Translations under genes and position numbers: made by a program
From: an uncultured Lachnospiraceae bacterium
GTDB taxonomy: Bacteria > Bacillota > Clostridia > Lachnospirales > Lachnospiraceae
Assembly: GCA_910584205.1 (NCBI GenBank)
Contig: CAJUAA010000029.1
Span: 1 to 54,733 of the forward strand
Reading direction: 5' to 3'
DNA: 54,733 bases
Shown: positions 25,792 to 33,451 of the stretch, one piece after another
How the letters are laid out: every line of letters begins with the position of its first letter
Numbering within the stretch: position 1 is the stretch's first letter
Notes under the pieces: model-generated
Databases searched by the model: none
Seen by the model: the letters and a program-made list of their open reading frames with translations, nothing else
Told to the model about the DNA's origin: nothing

Positions 25792-25989
25792 ATGCCAAAG
25801 GTAAAGACAAGCAGAGCAGCTGCAAAACGTTTTAAAAAGACCGGGACCGGACAGTTAAAAAGGATGAAAGCTTACAAGAGCCATATCTTAACTAAAAAAT
25901 CTCAGAAGAGAAAGAGGAATCTCAGAAAGTCTACGATCACGGATGCTGCCAATGTTAAGAGCATGAAGAAGATCTTACCGTATTTATAA
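25792..25989 (+). CDS. rpmI: 50S ribosomal protein L35
   Basis: A 65-residue very basic protein with the L35 N-terminus PKVKTSRAAAKRFKKTGTG and the usual LTKKSQKRKRNLR run. It follows infC by 36 bp with AGGAGG before the ATG, the standard infC-rpmI-rplT order. Confidence 0.97.
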   Translation: MPKVKTSRAAAKRFKKTGTGQLKRMKAYKSHILTKKSQKRKRNLRKSTITDAANVKSMKKILPYL

Positions 25990-26016
25990 GATTTGGACAG
26001 TTAAGGAGGAAGAAAA

Positions 26017-26376
26017 ATGGCAAGAGTTAAAGGCGGATTAAACGCTAAGAAAAGACACAATAGAGTATTGAAGCTCGCAAAGGGCTACAGAGGCGCAAGA
26101 AGCAAACAGTACAGAATTGCAAAGCAGTCCGTTATGAGGGCGCTCACCAGCGCTTATGCGGGACGTAAGCAGAGAAAGCGTCAGTTCAGACAGCTGTGGA
26201 TTGCCCGGATCAATGCGGCGGCAAGGATGAACGGCCTGTCCTACAGCAGATTTATGTATGGTTTAAAGACGGCAGGTGTGGAGATGAACCGGAAAATCCT
26301 TGCGGATATGGCGGTCAATGACGCGCCGGCGTTCACCTCTCTGGCAGAGACTGCCAAAAACGCACTGAATAAATAA
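26017..26376 (+). CDS. rplT: 50S ribosomal protein L20
   Basis: A 119-residue basic protein matching L20 over its full length (MARVKGGLNAKKRHNR start, LAKGYRGARS and RKQRKRQFRQLWIARINAA). Besides its role in 50S assembly, L20 is the expected repressor that acts on the leader at 25.1-25.2 kb. Last gene of the operon. Confidence 0.97.
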   Translation: MARVKGGLNAKKRHNRVLKLAKGYRGARSKQYRIAKQSVMRALTSAYAGRKQRKRQFRQLWIARINAAARMNGLSYSRFMYGLKTAGVEMNRKILADMAVNDAPAFTSLAETAKNALNK

Positions 26377-26391
26377 ACTGGACCTTATACA

Positions 26392-26415
26392 AAGCCCTTG
26401 GATATCCAAGGGCTT
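26392..26415 (+). terminator. Terminator-like palindrome after rplT
   Basis: A 24-bp palindrome, AAGCCCTTG (26392-26400) and CAAGGGCTT (26407-26415) around GATATC. The following CGCTTGTC is only a weak U-tract, so termination is probable but not certain. Confidence 0.6.
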
Positions 26416-26479
26416 CGCTTGTCATATGCGCCTGCCGGGCGCAGAGAACGGTTAATTTTTGGAAAGGATGAAGAAAGAC

Positions 26480-27520
26480 ATGACGAAGATTGAGATCATA
26501 TCAGGATTTCTCGGAGCAGGCAAGACGACGCTGATCAAAAAGATGCTGAAGGAGGTTTTCGCGGGAGAAAAAGTGGTTCTGATTGAAAATGAATTTGGAG
26601 AGATCGGAATCGACGGAGGCTTTCTGAAAGAAGCGGGCGTGCAGATTACGGAGATGAATTCCGGATGCATCTGCTGCTCTCTGGTCGGGGATTTCGGCGT
26701 TGCGCTGAAAGAAGTGATCGAGACCTACGCGCCGGACCGGATTCTGATTGAGCCCTCCGGCGTGGGAAAACTGTCCGACGTCACCAGGGCGGTGCAGGGC
26801 GTGGCGGCTCATGAACTGGTGGAACTGAACAGCTCGGTGACCGTGGTGGACGGACAGAAATGCCGTATGTACATGAAGAATTTCGGTGAATTTTTCAACA
26901 ATCAGGTGGAGCATGCGGGGACCATCGTGCTCAGCCGTACTCAGAAGATGACAGAGGCGAAGCTGGAGGCATGCGTGGCCATGCTGAGAGAGAAAAACAG
27001 GACGGCTGCCATCATCACGACGCCGTGGGAGGAGCTGAAGGGAGAACAGATCCTTGCGGCCATGCAGCATCAGGACCTGCTGCTGAAGGAGGATGTGCAC
27101 GGGCACGCTGAGCATCATCACGACCATGAGGATCACGAGCACGAGCATGACCACAGCCATGAGCACGGCCATCACCACGATCATGATCATCACCACGGCG
27201 AAGACTGCGGCTGCCACGACCACCACCATCATCATCACGCGGATGAGGTTTTTACGAGCTGGGGACAGGAGACGCCTCACAGGTACGGGGAAGAGGAGCT
27301 GCGTGAGATCCTTGCGAAGCTTTCGGATGACGACGAATGCGGCATTATCCTGCGGGCAAAGGGGATCGTACCCTGTACGGACGGCAGCTGGCTGCATTTT
27401 GACATGGTGCCGGAGGAATACGAGGTGCGCCGCGGCGAACCGGACTATACCGGGCGTCTGTGCGTGATCGGCTCTCATCTGAACGAGGAAGAGCTGTCGA
27501 AACTGTTTGGACTGGTATAG
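26480..27520 (+). CDS. G3E (CobW/COG0523) GTPase with long histidine-rich metal site
   Basis: A 346-residue G3E P-loop GTPase, the family of metallochaperones for zinc, cobalt, nickel or iron. GFLGAGKT at residues 8-15 is the P-loop and GCICC (about 62-66) the metal-binding CxCC motif. A His/Asp/Glu-rich stretch of about 45 residues (roughly 208-255) separates GTPase and CobW C-terminal domains and should bind several metal ions. The guanine-specificity position reads SRTQ rather than NKxD. ATG 26480 gives the family start MTKIEIISG; ATG 26468 is possible but lies one base from its Shine-Dalgarno. It is followed 19 bp later by a second P-loop gene, likely the same operon. Confidence 0.85.
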   Translation: MTKIEIISGFLGAGKTTLIKKMLKEVFAGEKVVLIENEFGEIGIDGGFLKEAGVQITEMNSGCICCSLVGDFGVALKEVIETYAPDRILIEPSGVGKLSDVTRAVQGVAAHELVELNSSVTVVDGQKCRMYMKNFGEFFNNQVEHAGTIVLSRTQKMTEAKLEACVAMLREKNRTAAIITTPWEELKGEQILAAMQHQDLLLKEDVHGHAEHHHDHEDHEHEHDHSHEHGHHHDHDHHHGEDCGCHDHHHHHHADEVFTSWGQETPHRYGEEELREILAKLSDDDECGIILRAKGIVPCTDGSWLHFDMVPEEYEVRRGEPDYTGRLCVIGSHLNEEELSKLFGLV

Positions 27521-27539
27521 GCAGAAGGAGAATCGGAGT

Positions 27540-28478
27540 ATGAAAATTCCTGTATTTGTGGTCCATGGGTTTCTGGAGAGCGGAAAGACGCAGTTTGTGC
27601 TGGAGACCCTTGCGGACGACTATTTTTCCGGAGGGGAGAGAAATCTGGTGATCGCCTGCGAGGAGGGGATCGAGGAATACGAAGAGGAAGCGCTGGAGCA
27701 GGCCAACGCCACGCTGGTCATGCTGGAAGACAAAAGCGAATTCAACGAGAAATTTCTTACGGAGTGCCAGAAGAAATATAAGCCGACCCAGATTGTTCTC
27801 GAGTACAACTGCATGTGGGGGCTGGATTTTCTGAGGGACATGTATATGCCGAAGGGCTGGTTTGTGGCGCAGGTCATTACGATCGTGGATGCGTCCACCT
27901 TCGACGTGTACCTGAAGAACATGAAGTCCATCTTCATGGAAATGGCGAAGGATTCGGATCTGATCATCTTTAACCGGAGCGCGGACGATACGCCGGCGGC
28001 CGCATATAAGAGAAATATGCGCGCGGTCAATCCGAAAGCGCAGATCGTCTTTGAAAAGGAGGACGGGACGGCGCTGCAGTTCGAAGAGGAGATGCCCTTT
28101 GACCTGGATGCGGACGTCATTGAGATTGAGGATGCGGACTATGGGATCTGGTACATCGATGCCATGGACCATCCTGAGAAATACGACGGGAAGACGGTCA
28201 GGTTTACTGCCATGGCGTATACCGGCAAACGGCTGCCGGAAGGATATTTTGTGCCGGGCCGCATGGCCATGACCTGCTGCGCGGATGACACGGCGTTCAT
28301 CGGTTTTTTGTGCAGGTCTTCCTATGTGGACCGCCTGAAGCAGAAACAGTGGATCACGGTTACCGCAAAGGTGCATATGGAAAAACGGGAGGAGTACAAT
28401 GGAGAAGCGGGAATTGTGCTGCAATCAACGAACATACGTTCGGCTCAAAAGCCCGAAGAAGAACTCGTATATTTTTAA
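27540..28478 (+). CDS. G3E-like P-loop domain fused to a TIGR03943/YcgQ-like C-terminal domain
   Basis: A 312-residue protein in two parts. Residues 1-195 look like a divergent G3E GTPase: P-loop GFLESGKT near residue 9 and a CobW-like layout, but no CxCC motif and FNRS where NKxD is expected. Residues about 205-312 resemble the C-terminal domain of TIGR03943/YcgQ proteins, with FVPGRMAMTCCADDTAFIGF and WITVTAKV. That domain normally sits in a membrane protein paired with a YcgR permease, linked to zinc homeostasis. AAGGAG precedes ATG 27540. With the preceding His-rich G3E gene it suggests a two-gene metal-handling unit; no permease gene is adjacent. Confidence 0.65.
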   Translation: MKIPVFVVHGFLESGKTQFVLETLADDYFSGGERNLVIACEEGIEEYEEEALEQANATLVMLEDKSEFNEKFLTECQKKYKPTQIVLEYNCMWGLDFLRDMYMPKGWFVAQVITIVDASTFDVYLKNMKSIFMEMAKDSDLIIFNRSADDTPAAAYKRNMRAVNPKAQIVFEKEDGTALQFEEEMPFDLDADVIEIEDADYGIWYIDAMDHPEKYDGKTVRFTAMAYTGKRLPEGYFVPGRMAMTCCADDTAFIGFLCRSSYVDRLKQKQWITVTAKVHMEKREEYNGEAGIVLQSTNIRSAQKPEEELVYF

Positions 28479-28485
28479 ATAACAA

Positions 28486-28525
28486 AAAACCCCTGTACGG
28501 TGTAAATGCCATGCAGGGGTTTTCT
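28486..28525. terminator. Bidirectional terminator between the G3E operon and the XRE gene
   Basis: AAAACCCCTG (28486-28495) pairs with CAGGGGTTTT (28514-28523), with extra inner pairing. A/T runs flank both sides, so it suits the rightward G3E operon and the leftward XRE gene. Confidence 0.85.
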
Positions 28526-28573
28526 GGCTGACTGGCATGTTCCTGCAAAAAGAGCGTTGAAAAAATATGTGAC

Positions 28574-28894
28574 TTATTTGTCTGCAAACAGAACCTTCAA
28601 CAGATTGATCGCCAGCATTTTTTCTTCTGCAGTTCGGTCATGCATGAGCTGGACCAACAGATTCATACTGGTGTCGTCTGTAGCAATGACATAATCCGCT
28701 AAAAGGAAATCTACCGTGACTCCCAGACGATTCACCACTTTGATGAGCTTGTCCAGAGTCAGGCTTCTTTCACCTCGTTCGATCTGGCCAATATAAGCGG
28801 TAGATACACCGACCTCTTCTGCAAGTTTTTCCTGGGTCAGATTCAGCCTCAGACGTTCTTCACGAATTCTTTTTCCTAATGCATGATAATCCAT
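28574..28894 (-). CDS. XRE-family (SinR-like) transcriptional regulator
   Basis: A 106-residue DNA-binding protein. The N-terminal 65 residues form a Cro/C1-type helix-turn-helix (LNLTQEKLAEEVGVSTAYIG, then IERGERSLTLDKL). The C-terminal 40 residues form a short helical segment, perhaps for dimerisation. AGGAAGG lies upstream of the start on the minus strand. Two TAATTAGA sites lie in the region before the gene and could be its own operators. Target genes are unknown; it sits between the metal-handling operon and the tRNA-Leu cluster. Confidence 0.88.
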   Translation of the reverse strand: MDYHALGKRIREERLRLNLTQEKLAEEVGVSTAYIGQIERGERSLTLDKLIKVVNRLGVTVDFLLADYVIATDDTSMNLLVQLMHDRTAEEKMLAINLLKVLFADK

Positions 28895-28920
28895 TTTTTT
28901 ACCTTCCTTTCAGAACTGGG

Positions 28921-28961
28921 GTCTCTAATTAGATGATACTTTGAAACGGGTCATAATTAGA
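28921..28961 (-). promoter_or_regulatory. Candidate operator repeats upstream of the XRE gene
   Basis: TAATTAGA occurs at 28926-28933 and 28954-28961, each preceded by GTC within three to five bases, with a 28-bp period. Such paired sites just before an XRE gene suggest autoregulation. A TATCAT -10 candidate lies between them on the minus strand. Confidence 0.4.
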
Positions 28962-29001
28962 ACCTACGGAGAGCGTTTTTTAAGATACATTCTAAAAATA
29001 T

Positions 29002-29030
29002 TTGACATTTTTGTCAAGTTGTTGTATGAT
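29002..29030 (+). promoter_or_regulatory. Promoter of the first tRNA-Leu
   Basis: -35 TTGACA (29002-29007), 17-nt spacer, -10 TATGAT (29025-29030), 12 bp before the tRNA. Confidence 0.8.
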
Positions 29031-29042
29031 AACAATCGTGAT

Positions 29043-29127
29043 GCGGAAGTGTCGGAATTGGCAGACGAGCAAGATTCAGGTTCTTGTGAGCGCTACGCTC
29101 GTGAGGGTTCAAGTCCCTTCTTCCGCA
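29043..29127 (+). tRNA. tRNA-Leu (CAG)
   Basis: Acceptor GCGGAAG pairs with CTTCCGC, with A as discriminator. Anticodon stem CAAGA/TCTTG holds loop TTCAGGT, giving anticodon CAG (codon CUG). The long variable arm (GAGCG/CGCTC stem) is the class II feature of tRNA-Leu. T loop TTCAAGT. The 3' CCA is not encoded. Sequence is identical to the third tRNA at 29363. Confidence 0.95.
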
Positions 29128-29174
29128 TTTTGTAATCTTTTGGAAATATTTTTTGAAAAAATTTGAAAAAAATG

Positions 29175-29203
29175 TTGACGGGAAAGATTACAGGTGCTAT
29201 AAT
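29175..29203 (+). promoter_or_regulatory. Promoter of the second and third tRNA-Leu
   Basis: -35 TTGACG (29175-29180), 17-nt spacer, -10 TATAAT (29198-29203), 35 bp before the second tRNA. Confidence 0.75.
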
Positions 29204-29238
29204 ATCTATCGTTGAGTCGCTGAGATGATCAACGATTT

Positions 29239-29322
29239 GCGGAAGTGTCGGAATTGGCAGACGAGCAAGACTAAGGATCTTGTGGCCGCTAGGTCGTGTG
29301 GGTTCAAGTCCCATCTTCCGCA
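29239..29322 (+). tRNA. tRNA-Leu (AAG)
   Basis: Same acceptor, D arm and T arm as its neighbours, but anticodon loop CTAAGGA gives anticodon AAG. The variable arm differs (TGGCCGCTAGGTCGTG). An A at position 34 in a bacterial tRNA-Leu implies deamination to inosine for reading CUU and CUC. No CCA is encoded; the discriminator is A at 29322. Confidence 0.93.
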
Positions 29323-29362
29323 TACGGAGAGTATGGACTCCGTAAAAAAATTCATACAGTGC

Positions 29363-29447
29363 GCGGAAGTGTCGGAATTGGCAGACGAGCAAGATTCAGG
29401 TTCTTGTGAGCGCTACGCTCGTGAGGGTTCAAGTCCCTTCTTCCGCA
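29363..29447 (+). tRNA. tRNA-Leu (CAG), second copy
   Basis: 85-nt exact duplicate of the first tRNA-Leu(CAG), 40 bp after tRNA-Leu(AAG). A terminator follows at once. Confidence 0.95.
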
Positions 29448-29455
29448 TGATGACA

Positions 29456-29483
29456 GACCGGAGGCTTAGCTTCCGGTCTTTTT
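29456..29483 (+). terminator. Terminator of the tRNA-Leu cluster
   Basis: GACCGGAGGC (29456-29465) pairs with GCTTCCGGTC (29469-29478, one G-U), with a three-base loop and a run of T. Confidence 0.85.
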
Positions 29484-29573
29484 GCGCTGCAAAAAGCTTC
29501 CGGCCGCCGGAAGAGCGGCGGGAGCGGGCTTTGGGCCGCCGGAAACACGGCGGGAAAAGAATGGAGGAAACAT

Positions 29574-31076
29574 ATGGCAGACTATGTAATGGCATTTGAC
29601 GCGGGGACTACGAGCAACCGGTGTATCCTTTTTGACAAAAAGGGCAGGATATGCAGCGTGGCGCAGAAGGAATTCACGCAGTATTTTCCCAAACCGGGCT
29701 GGGTGGAGCATGACGCGAACGAGATCTGGTCCACTCAGCTGGGGGTTGCGGTGGAGGCCATGTCCAAGATCGGCGCGTCGGCAGCGGATATCGCGGCCAT
29801 CGGCATCACGAACCAGAGGGAGACCACGATCGTGTGGGACAGGACGACGGGAGAGCCGGTGGGCCCCGCCATCGTGTGGCAGTGCCGGAGGACCTCGCAG
29901 TACTGCGATTATCTGAAGGAGAAGGGGCTGGTGGAGGTGTTCCGGCAGAAGACGGGGCTTGTCATTGACGCTTATTTTTCCGGAACCAAGCTGAAATGGA
30001 TCCTGGATCATGTGGAAGGGGCAAGGGAACGGGCGGAACGAGGAGAACTGCTGTTCGGTACAGTGGAAACCTGGCTGATCTGGAAGCTGACCAGAGGAAA
30101 GGTGCATGTAACGGATTACTCCAATGCCTCAAGGACGCTCCTGTTCAATATCCGTACACTCCGGTGGGACGAGGAGATTCTGAAGGAGCTTGGCATTCCC
30201 GCCTGCATGCTGCCGGAGGTAAAGCCGTCCAGCTGCATCTATGGGGAGACGGATGCTTCGCTGTTCGGCGGTCCCATTCCCATCGGCGGAGCGGCGGGGG
30301 ACCAGCAGGCGGCCCTGTTCGGGCAGGCGTGCTTCCGGCCGGGTGAGGCAAAGAATACGTATGGAACCGGGTGTTTCCTGCTTATGAATACCGGGGAGAA
30401 GCCGGTGTTCTCGGAACACGGGCTGGTGGCGACCATCGCATGGGGGATCAATGGAACGATCACCTACGCGCTGGAGGGCTCCATCTTCGTGGCGGGAGCG
30501 GTGATCCAGTGGCTTCGGGACGAGATGCGCCTGATCGATTCCGCGGCGGATTCGGAGTATATGGCGGGCAAGGTGGCGGATTCCAACGGATGCTATGTGG
30601 TTCCGGCATTTACGGGGCTTGGGGCGCCCCACTGGGACCAGTATGCCCGGGGGACCATCGTGGGGATCACAAGGGGCGTGAACAAGTACCACATCATCCG
30701 CGCGGCGCTGGAATCCATCGCGTATCAGACCAGCGACGTGCTGCAGGCCATGAGAGCGGATTCCGGCATCGATCTGGCGTCTCTGAGAGTGGACGGCGGA
30801 GCCAGCGCCAACAATTTCCTCATGCAGATCCAGTCGGACGTGATCGGCGCGCCGGTGGAGAGGCCCTGCTGTGTAGAGACCACTGCACTGGGGGCCGCTT
30901 ATCTGGCGGGGCTGGCGGCAGGCTTCTGGCCGGATCAGGAGGCCGTGGCCGGGAACTGCGGCGTCGACCGGATCTTTGAACCGTCCATCGGAAGGGAGGA
31001 ACGGGAGCGGAAGCTGGAGGGCTGGAGCCGGGCGGTAAGATGTTCCTTTGGCTGGGCGAAAGAGAGGTTTGTGTAA
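29574..31076 (+). CDS. glpK: Glycerol kinase
   Basis: A 500-residue FGGY-family sugar kinase that phosphorylates glycerol to glycerol 3-phosphate with ATP. The N-terminal AFDAGTTSNRCILFD is the phosphate loop of the actin/hexokinase fold; GITNQRETT and the FGGY signatures (GAAGDQQAALFGQACF, GVNKYHIIRAALESIAY) are intact. The fold's DGGASANNFL adenosine motif is near residue 405. GGAGG precedes the ATG. No glycerol facilitator or glycerol 3-phosphate dehydrogenase gene is adjacent. Confidence 0.96.
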   Translation: MADYVMAFDAGTTSNRCILFDKKGRICSVAQKEFTQYFPKPGWVEHDANEIWSTQLGVAVEAMSKIGASAADIAAIGITNQRETTIVWDRTTGEPVGPAIVWQCRRTSQYCDYLKEKGLVEVFRQKTGLVIDAYFSGTKLKWILDHVEGARERAERGELLFGTVETWLIWKLTRGKVHVTDYSNASRTLLFNIRTLRWDEEILKELGIPACMLPEVKPSSCIYGETDASLFGGPIPIGGAAGDQQAALFGQACFRPGEAKNTYGTGCFLLMNTGEKPVFSEHGLVATIAWGINGTITYALEGSIFVAGAVIQWLRDEMRLIDSAADSEYMAGKVADSNGCYVVPAFTGLGAPHWDQYARGTIVGITRGVNKYHIIRAALESIAYQTSDVLQAMRADSGIDLASLRVDGGASANNFLMQIQSDVIGAPVERPCCVETTALGAAYLAGLAAGFWPDQEAVAGNCGVDRIFEPSIGREERERKLEGWSRAVRCSFGWAKERFV

Positions 31077-31077
31077 T

Positions 31078-31113
31078 TTGCATATTGCGGAAACGGGACA
31101 TATGGTATATACT
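31078..31113 (+). promoter_or_regulatory. Candidate promoter of nrdD
   Basis: -35 TTGCGG (31085-31090), 17-nt spacer, -10 TATACT (31108-31113). An alternative TTGCAT (31078-31083) pairs with TATGGT. It lies at the end of glpK and about 65 bp before nrdD. Confidence 0.5.
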
Positions 31114-31147
31114 TCTAATCAACATTTAGCAACCAAATAGTAAAGAG

Positions 31148-31163
31148 ACACAATATATGGTAG
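31148..31163 (+). promoter_or_regulatory. NrdR-box-like site before nrdD
   Basis: ACACAATATATGGTAG agrees with about 13 of 16 positions of the NrdR box consensus (acaCwAtATaTwgtgt). It lies between the candidate promoter and the start codon, where NrdR binding would repress. I do not see a clear second box, although boxes usually occur in pairs. Confidence 0.45.
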
Positions 31164-31175
31164 GGGGAACGCAGA

Positions 31176-33308
31176 TTGTATGTAATCAAGAAGGACGGCA
31201 CAAAGGAAGAATTCAATGTGGAAAAGGTCGTGAACGCGGTGAATAAGTCCGCGGCGAGGATTCTGTACAAGTTTTCCGAAGATGAGACGGAGTATATCTG
31301 CCGGTTTGCGCAGGAGAGCGCGGAATCTCTCGGGAAAGAGGGCATTGATATTCAGGACATGCACAACATCGCGGAACGGGCGCTGGAGAAGGTAAATCCG
31401 GCGGTTGCCAAAAGCTACCGGGATTATCGGAACTACAAGAAAGATTTCGTCCATATGATGGATGATGTGTATACCAAGAGCCAGTCCATCCGTTACATCG
31501 GCGACAAGAGCAATGCCAATACGGACAGCGCGCTGGTGGCCACCAAGAGGAGCCTGATCTTCAATGAACTGAATAAGGAGCTGTACCGGAAGTTTTTCAT
31601 GAACCGGAATGAGCTGCAGGCGTGCAGAGACGGCTATATCTACATCCACGACCAGTCGGCCAGGCTGGATACCATGAACTGCTGCCTGTTTGACATCGGA
31701 AGCGTGCTGAGCGGCGGTTTTGAGATGGGCAATGTGTGGTACAACGAGCCGAAGACGCTGGATACGGCGTTCGATGTCATGGGAGATATTATCTTAAGTA
31801 CGGCGGCGCAGCAGTACGGCGGCTTTACAGTGCCGGAAGTGGACAAGGTGCTGGCGCCCTATGCGGAGAAGAGTTATCTGAAATATAAGAATGAATTCCT
31901 GTCCTACGCGGACCCGTCCTGGGAGGGAGCGGCGGAGAAGGCGGAGATTTACGCCATGAAAAAGGTCCGCAGGGATTTTGACCAGGGCTGGCAGGGCATT
32001 GAGTACAAGCTGAATACGGTGGGTTCTTCCAGAGGAGATTATCCGTTTGTGACGGTCACCATGGGGCTTGGGCAGGAGCGATTCGCGAAGATGTGCAGTA
32101 TCTCCCTCCTTCAGGTCCATCAGGAGGGACAGGGAAAGCCGGGCGCGAAGAAACCGGTGCTCTTTCCGAAGATCGTCTTTCTGTATGACGAGGCGATCCA
32201 CGGCGAAGGCGGCTGCTGTGAGGACGTGTTTGAGGCGGGGATCGAATGTTCCTCCAGGACCATGTATCCGGACTGGCTGTCTCTGAGCGGGGAGGGGTAT
32301 ATTTCCGAGATGTATCAGAGATACGGACGGGTCATCAGTCCCATGGGATGCCGGGCGTTTTTGAGCCCCTGGTATGAGAGAGGCGGCATGGAGCCGGCGG
32401 ATGAAGCAGACAAGCCTGTTTTTGTAGGCCGTTTCAACATCGGTGCAGTAAGCCTTCATCTGCCCATGATTCTGGCACAGTCCCGCTCGGAGAACCGGGA
32501 TTTTTATGAGGTTCTGGATTACTATCTGGAGATGATCCGCAATCTGCATATCCGGACATATGATTATCTGGGAGAGATGCGCGCATCCACCAATCCGCTG
32601 GCCTACTGCGAGGGCGGATTTTACGGAGGACATCTGAATCCCCATGACAAGATCAAGCCGCTTTTGAAGCCCATGACGGCTTCTTTCGGGATCACGGCGC
32701 TGAACGAGCTGCAGGAGCTTTACAATGGAAAATCCATCCGGGAAGACGGACAGTTCGCGCTGGAGGTCATGCAGTACATCAATCGGAAAATTGCGCAGTT
32801 TAAGGAAGAGGACGGCAATCTTTACGCCATCTACGGGACGCCGGCGGAGAGTCTGTGCGGGCTGCAGATCGAACAGTTCCGTAAAAAATACGGAATTGTG
32901 GAGAATGTTTCCGACCGCCCATATGTGAGCAACAGCTTCCACTGCCATGTGACGGAGGATATGACGCCCATCGAAAAGCAGGACTGTGAGGGACGTTTCT
33001 GGGAGCTGTGCAACGGAGGAAAGATCCAGTACGTGCGCTATCCGGTGGGATACAATAAAGGCGCGGTCCGGACGCTGGTGCGCCGTGCCATGAAGAAAGG
33101 ATTTTACGAAGGCGTGAACCTGTCCCTTGCCTACTGCGACGACTGCGGGCATCAGGAACTGGATATGGACGTATGCCCGAAGTGCGGCAGCCGGAATCTG
33201 ACCAAAATCGACCGGATGAACGGCTATCTGTCCTATTCCCGGGTGAAAGGGGATACGCGGCTGAACGCGGCGAAGATGGCGGAGATCCAGGAGCGGGTGT
33301 CCATGTAG
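31176..33308 (+). CDS. nrdD: Anaerobic (class III) ribonucleoside-triphosphate reductase
   Basis: A 710-residue glycyl-radical enzyme making deoxyribonucleotides without oxygen. An ATP-cone allosteric domain (about 1-95, MYVIKKDGTKEEFNVEKVV) precedes the ten-stranded barrel. The C-terminal zinc site has two Cys pairs (CDDCG and CPKCG), and the radical Gly is G683 in RMNGYLSY. The start is TTG 31176, seven bases after GGGGGA; a nearby ATG is out of frame. The activase gene nrdG, usually next to nrdD, is not found downstream. The presence of a class III enzyme fits a strict anaerobe. Confidence 0.95.
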   Translation: MYVIKKDGTKEEFNVEKVVNAVNKSAARILYKFSEDETEYICRFAQESAESLGKEGIDIQDMHNIAERALEKVNPAVAKSYRDYRNYKKDFVHMMDDVYTKSQSIRYIGDKSNANTDSALVATKRSLIFNELNKELYRKFFMNRNELQACRDGYIYIHDQSARLDTMNCCLFDIGSVLSGGFEMGNVWYNEPKTLDTAFDVMGDIILSTAAQQYGGFTVPEVDKVLAPYAEKSYLKYKNEFLSYADPSWEGAAEKAEIYAMKKVRRDFDQGWQGIEYKLNTVGSSRGDYPFVTVTMGLGQERFAKMCSISLLQVHQEGQGKPGAKKPVLFPKIVFLYDEAIHGEGGCCEDVFEAGIECSSRTMYPDWLSLSGEGYISEMYQRYGRVISPMGCRAFLSPWYERGGMEPADEADKPVFVGRFNIGAVSLHLPMILAQSRSENRDFYEVLDYYLEMIRNLHIRTYDYLGEMRASTNPLAYCEGGFYGGHLNPHDKIKPLLKPMTASFGITALNELQELYNGKSIREDGQFALEVMQYINRKIAQFKEEDGNLYAIYGTPAESLCGLQIEQFRKKYGIVENVSDRPYVSNSFHCHVTEDMTPIEKQDCEGRFWELCNGGKIQYVRYPVGYNKGAVRTLVRRAMKKGFYEGVNLSLAYCDDCGHQELDMDVCPKCGSRNLTKIDRMNGYLSYSRVKGDTRLNAAKMAEIQERVSM

Positions 33309-33353
33309 GAGCCGGCCCATGCGGTAAAAGCTGTCTGTAATAAAAGAGAAACA

Positions 33354-33392
33354 AAGGACACGGGGCCGTGGTATGCGGGGTTCCGTGTCCTT
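33354..33392. terminator. Terminator between nrdD and the lipoprotein gene
   Basis: AAGGACACGG (33354-33363) pairs with CCGTGTCCTT (33383-33392). The T-rich exit is on the minus strand, so it mainly serves the leftward lipoprotein gene. Confidence 0.7.
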
Positions 33393-33451
33393 CGTTGTAT
33401 ACGTATGCGCAGATGCTCTGAGGTTCTTTTTCCGGAGACGCTGAAAGGTGG

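Noticed and set aside
27100..27245. Cat/cac-rich stretch considered as a simple repeat or assembly artefact
   Set aside because: It stays in frame inside a G3E gene where His-rich metal sites are well known.
29043..29447. Regular repeats of about 85 bp considered as a CRISPR-like array
   Set aside because: They are three class II tRNA-Leu genes with full cloverleaf pairing; the repeats and gaps do not fit CRISPR.
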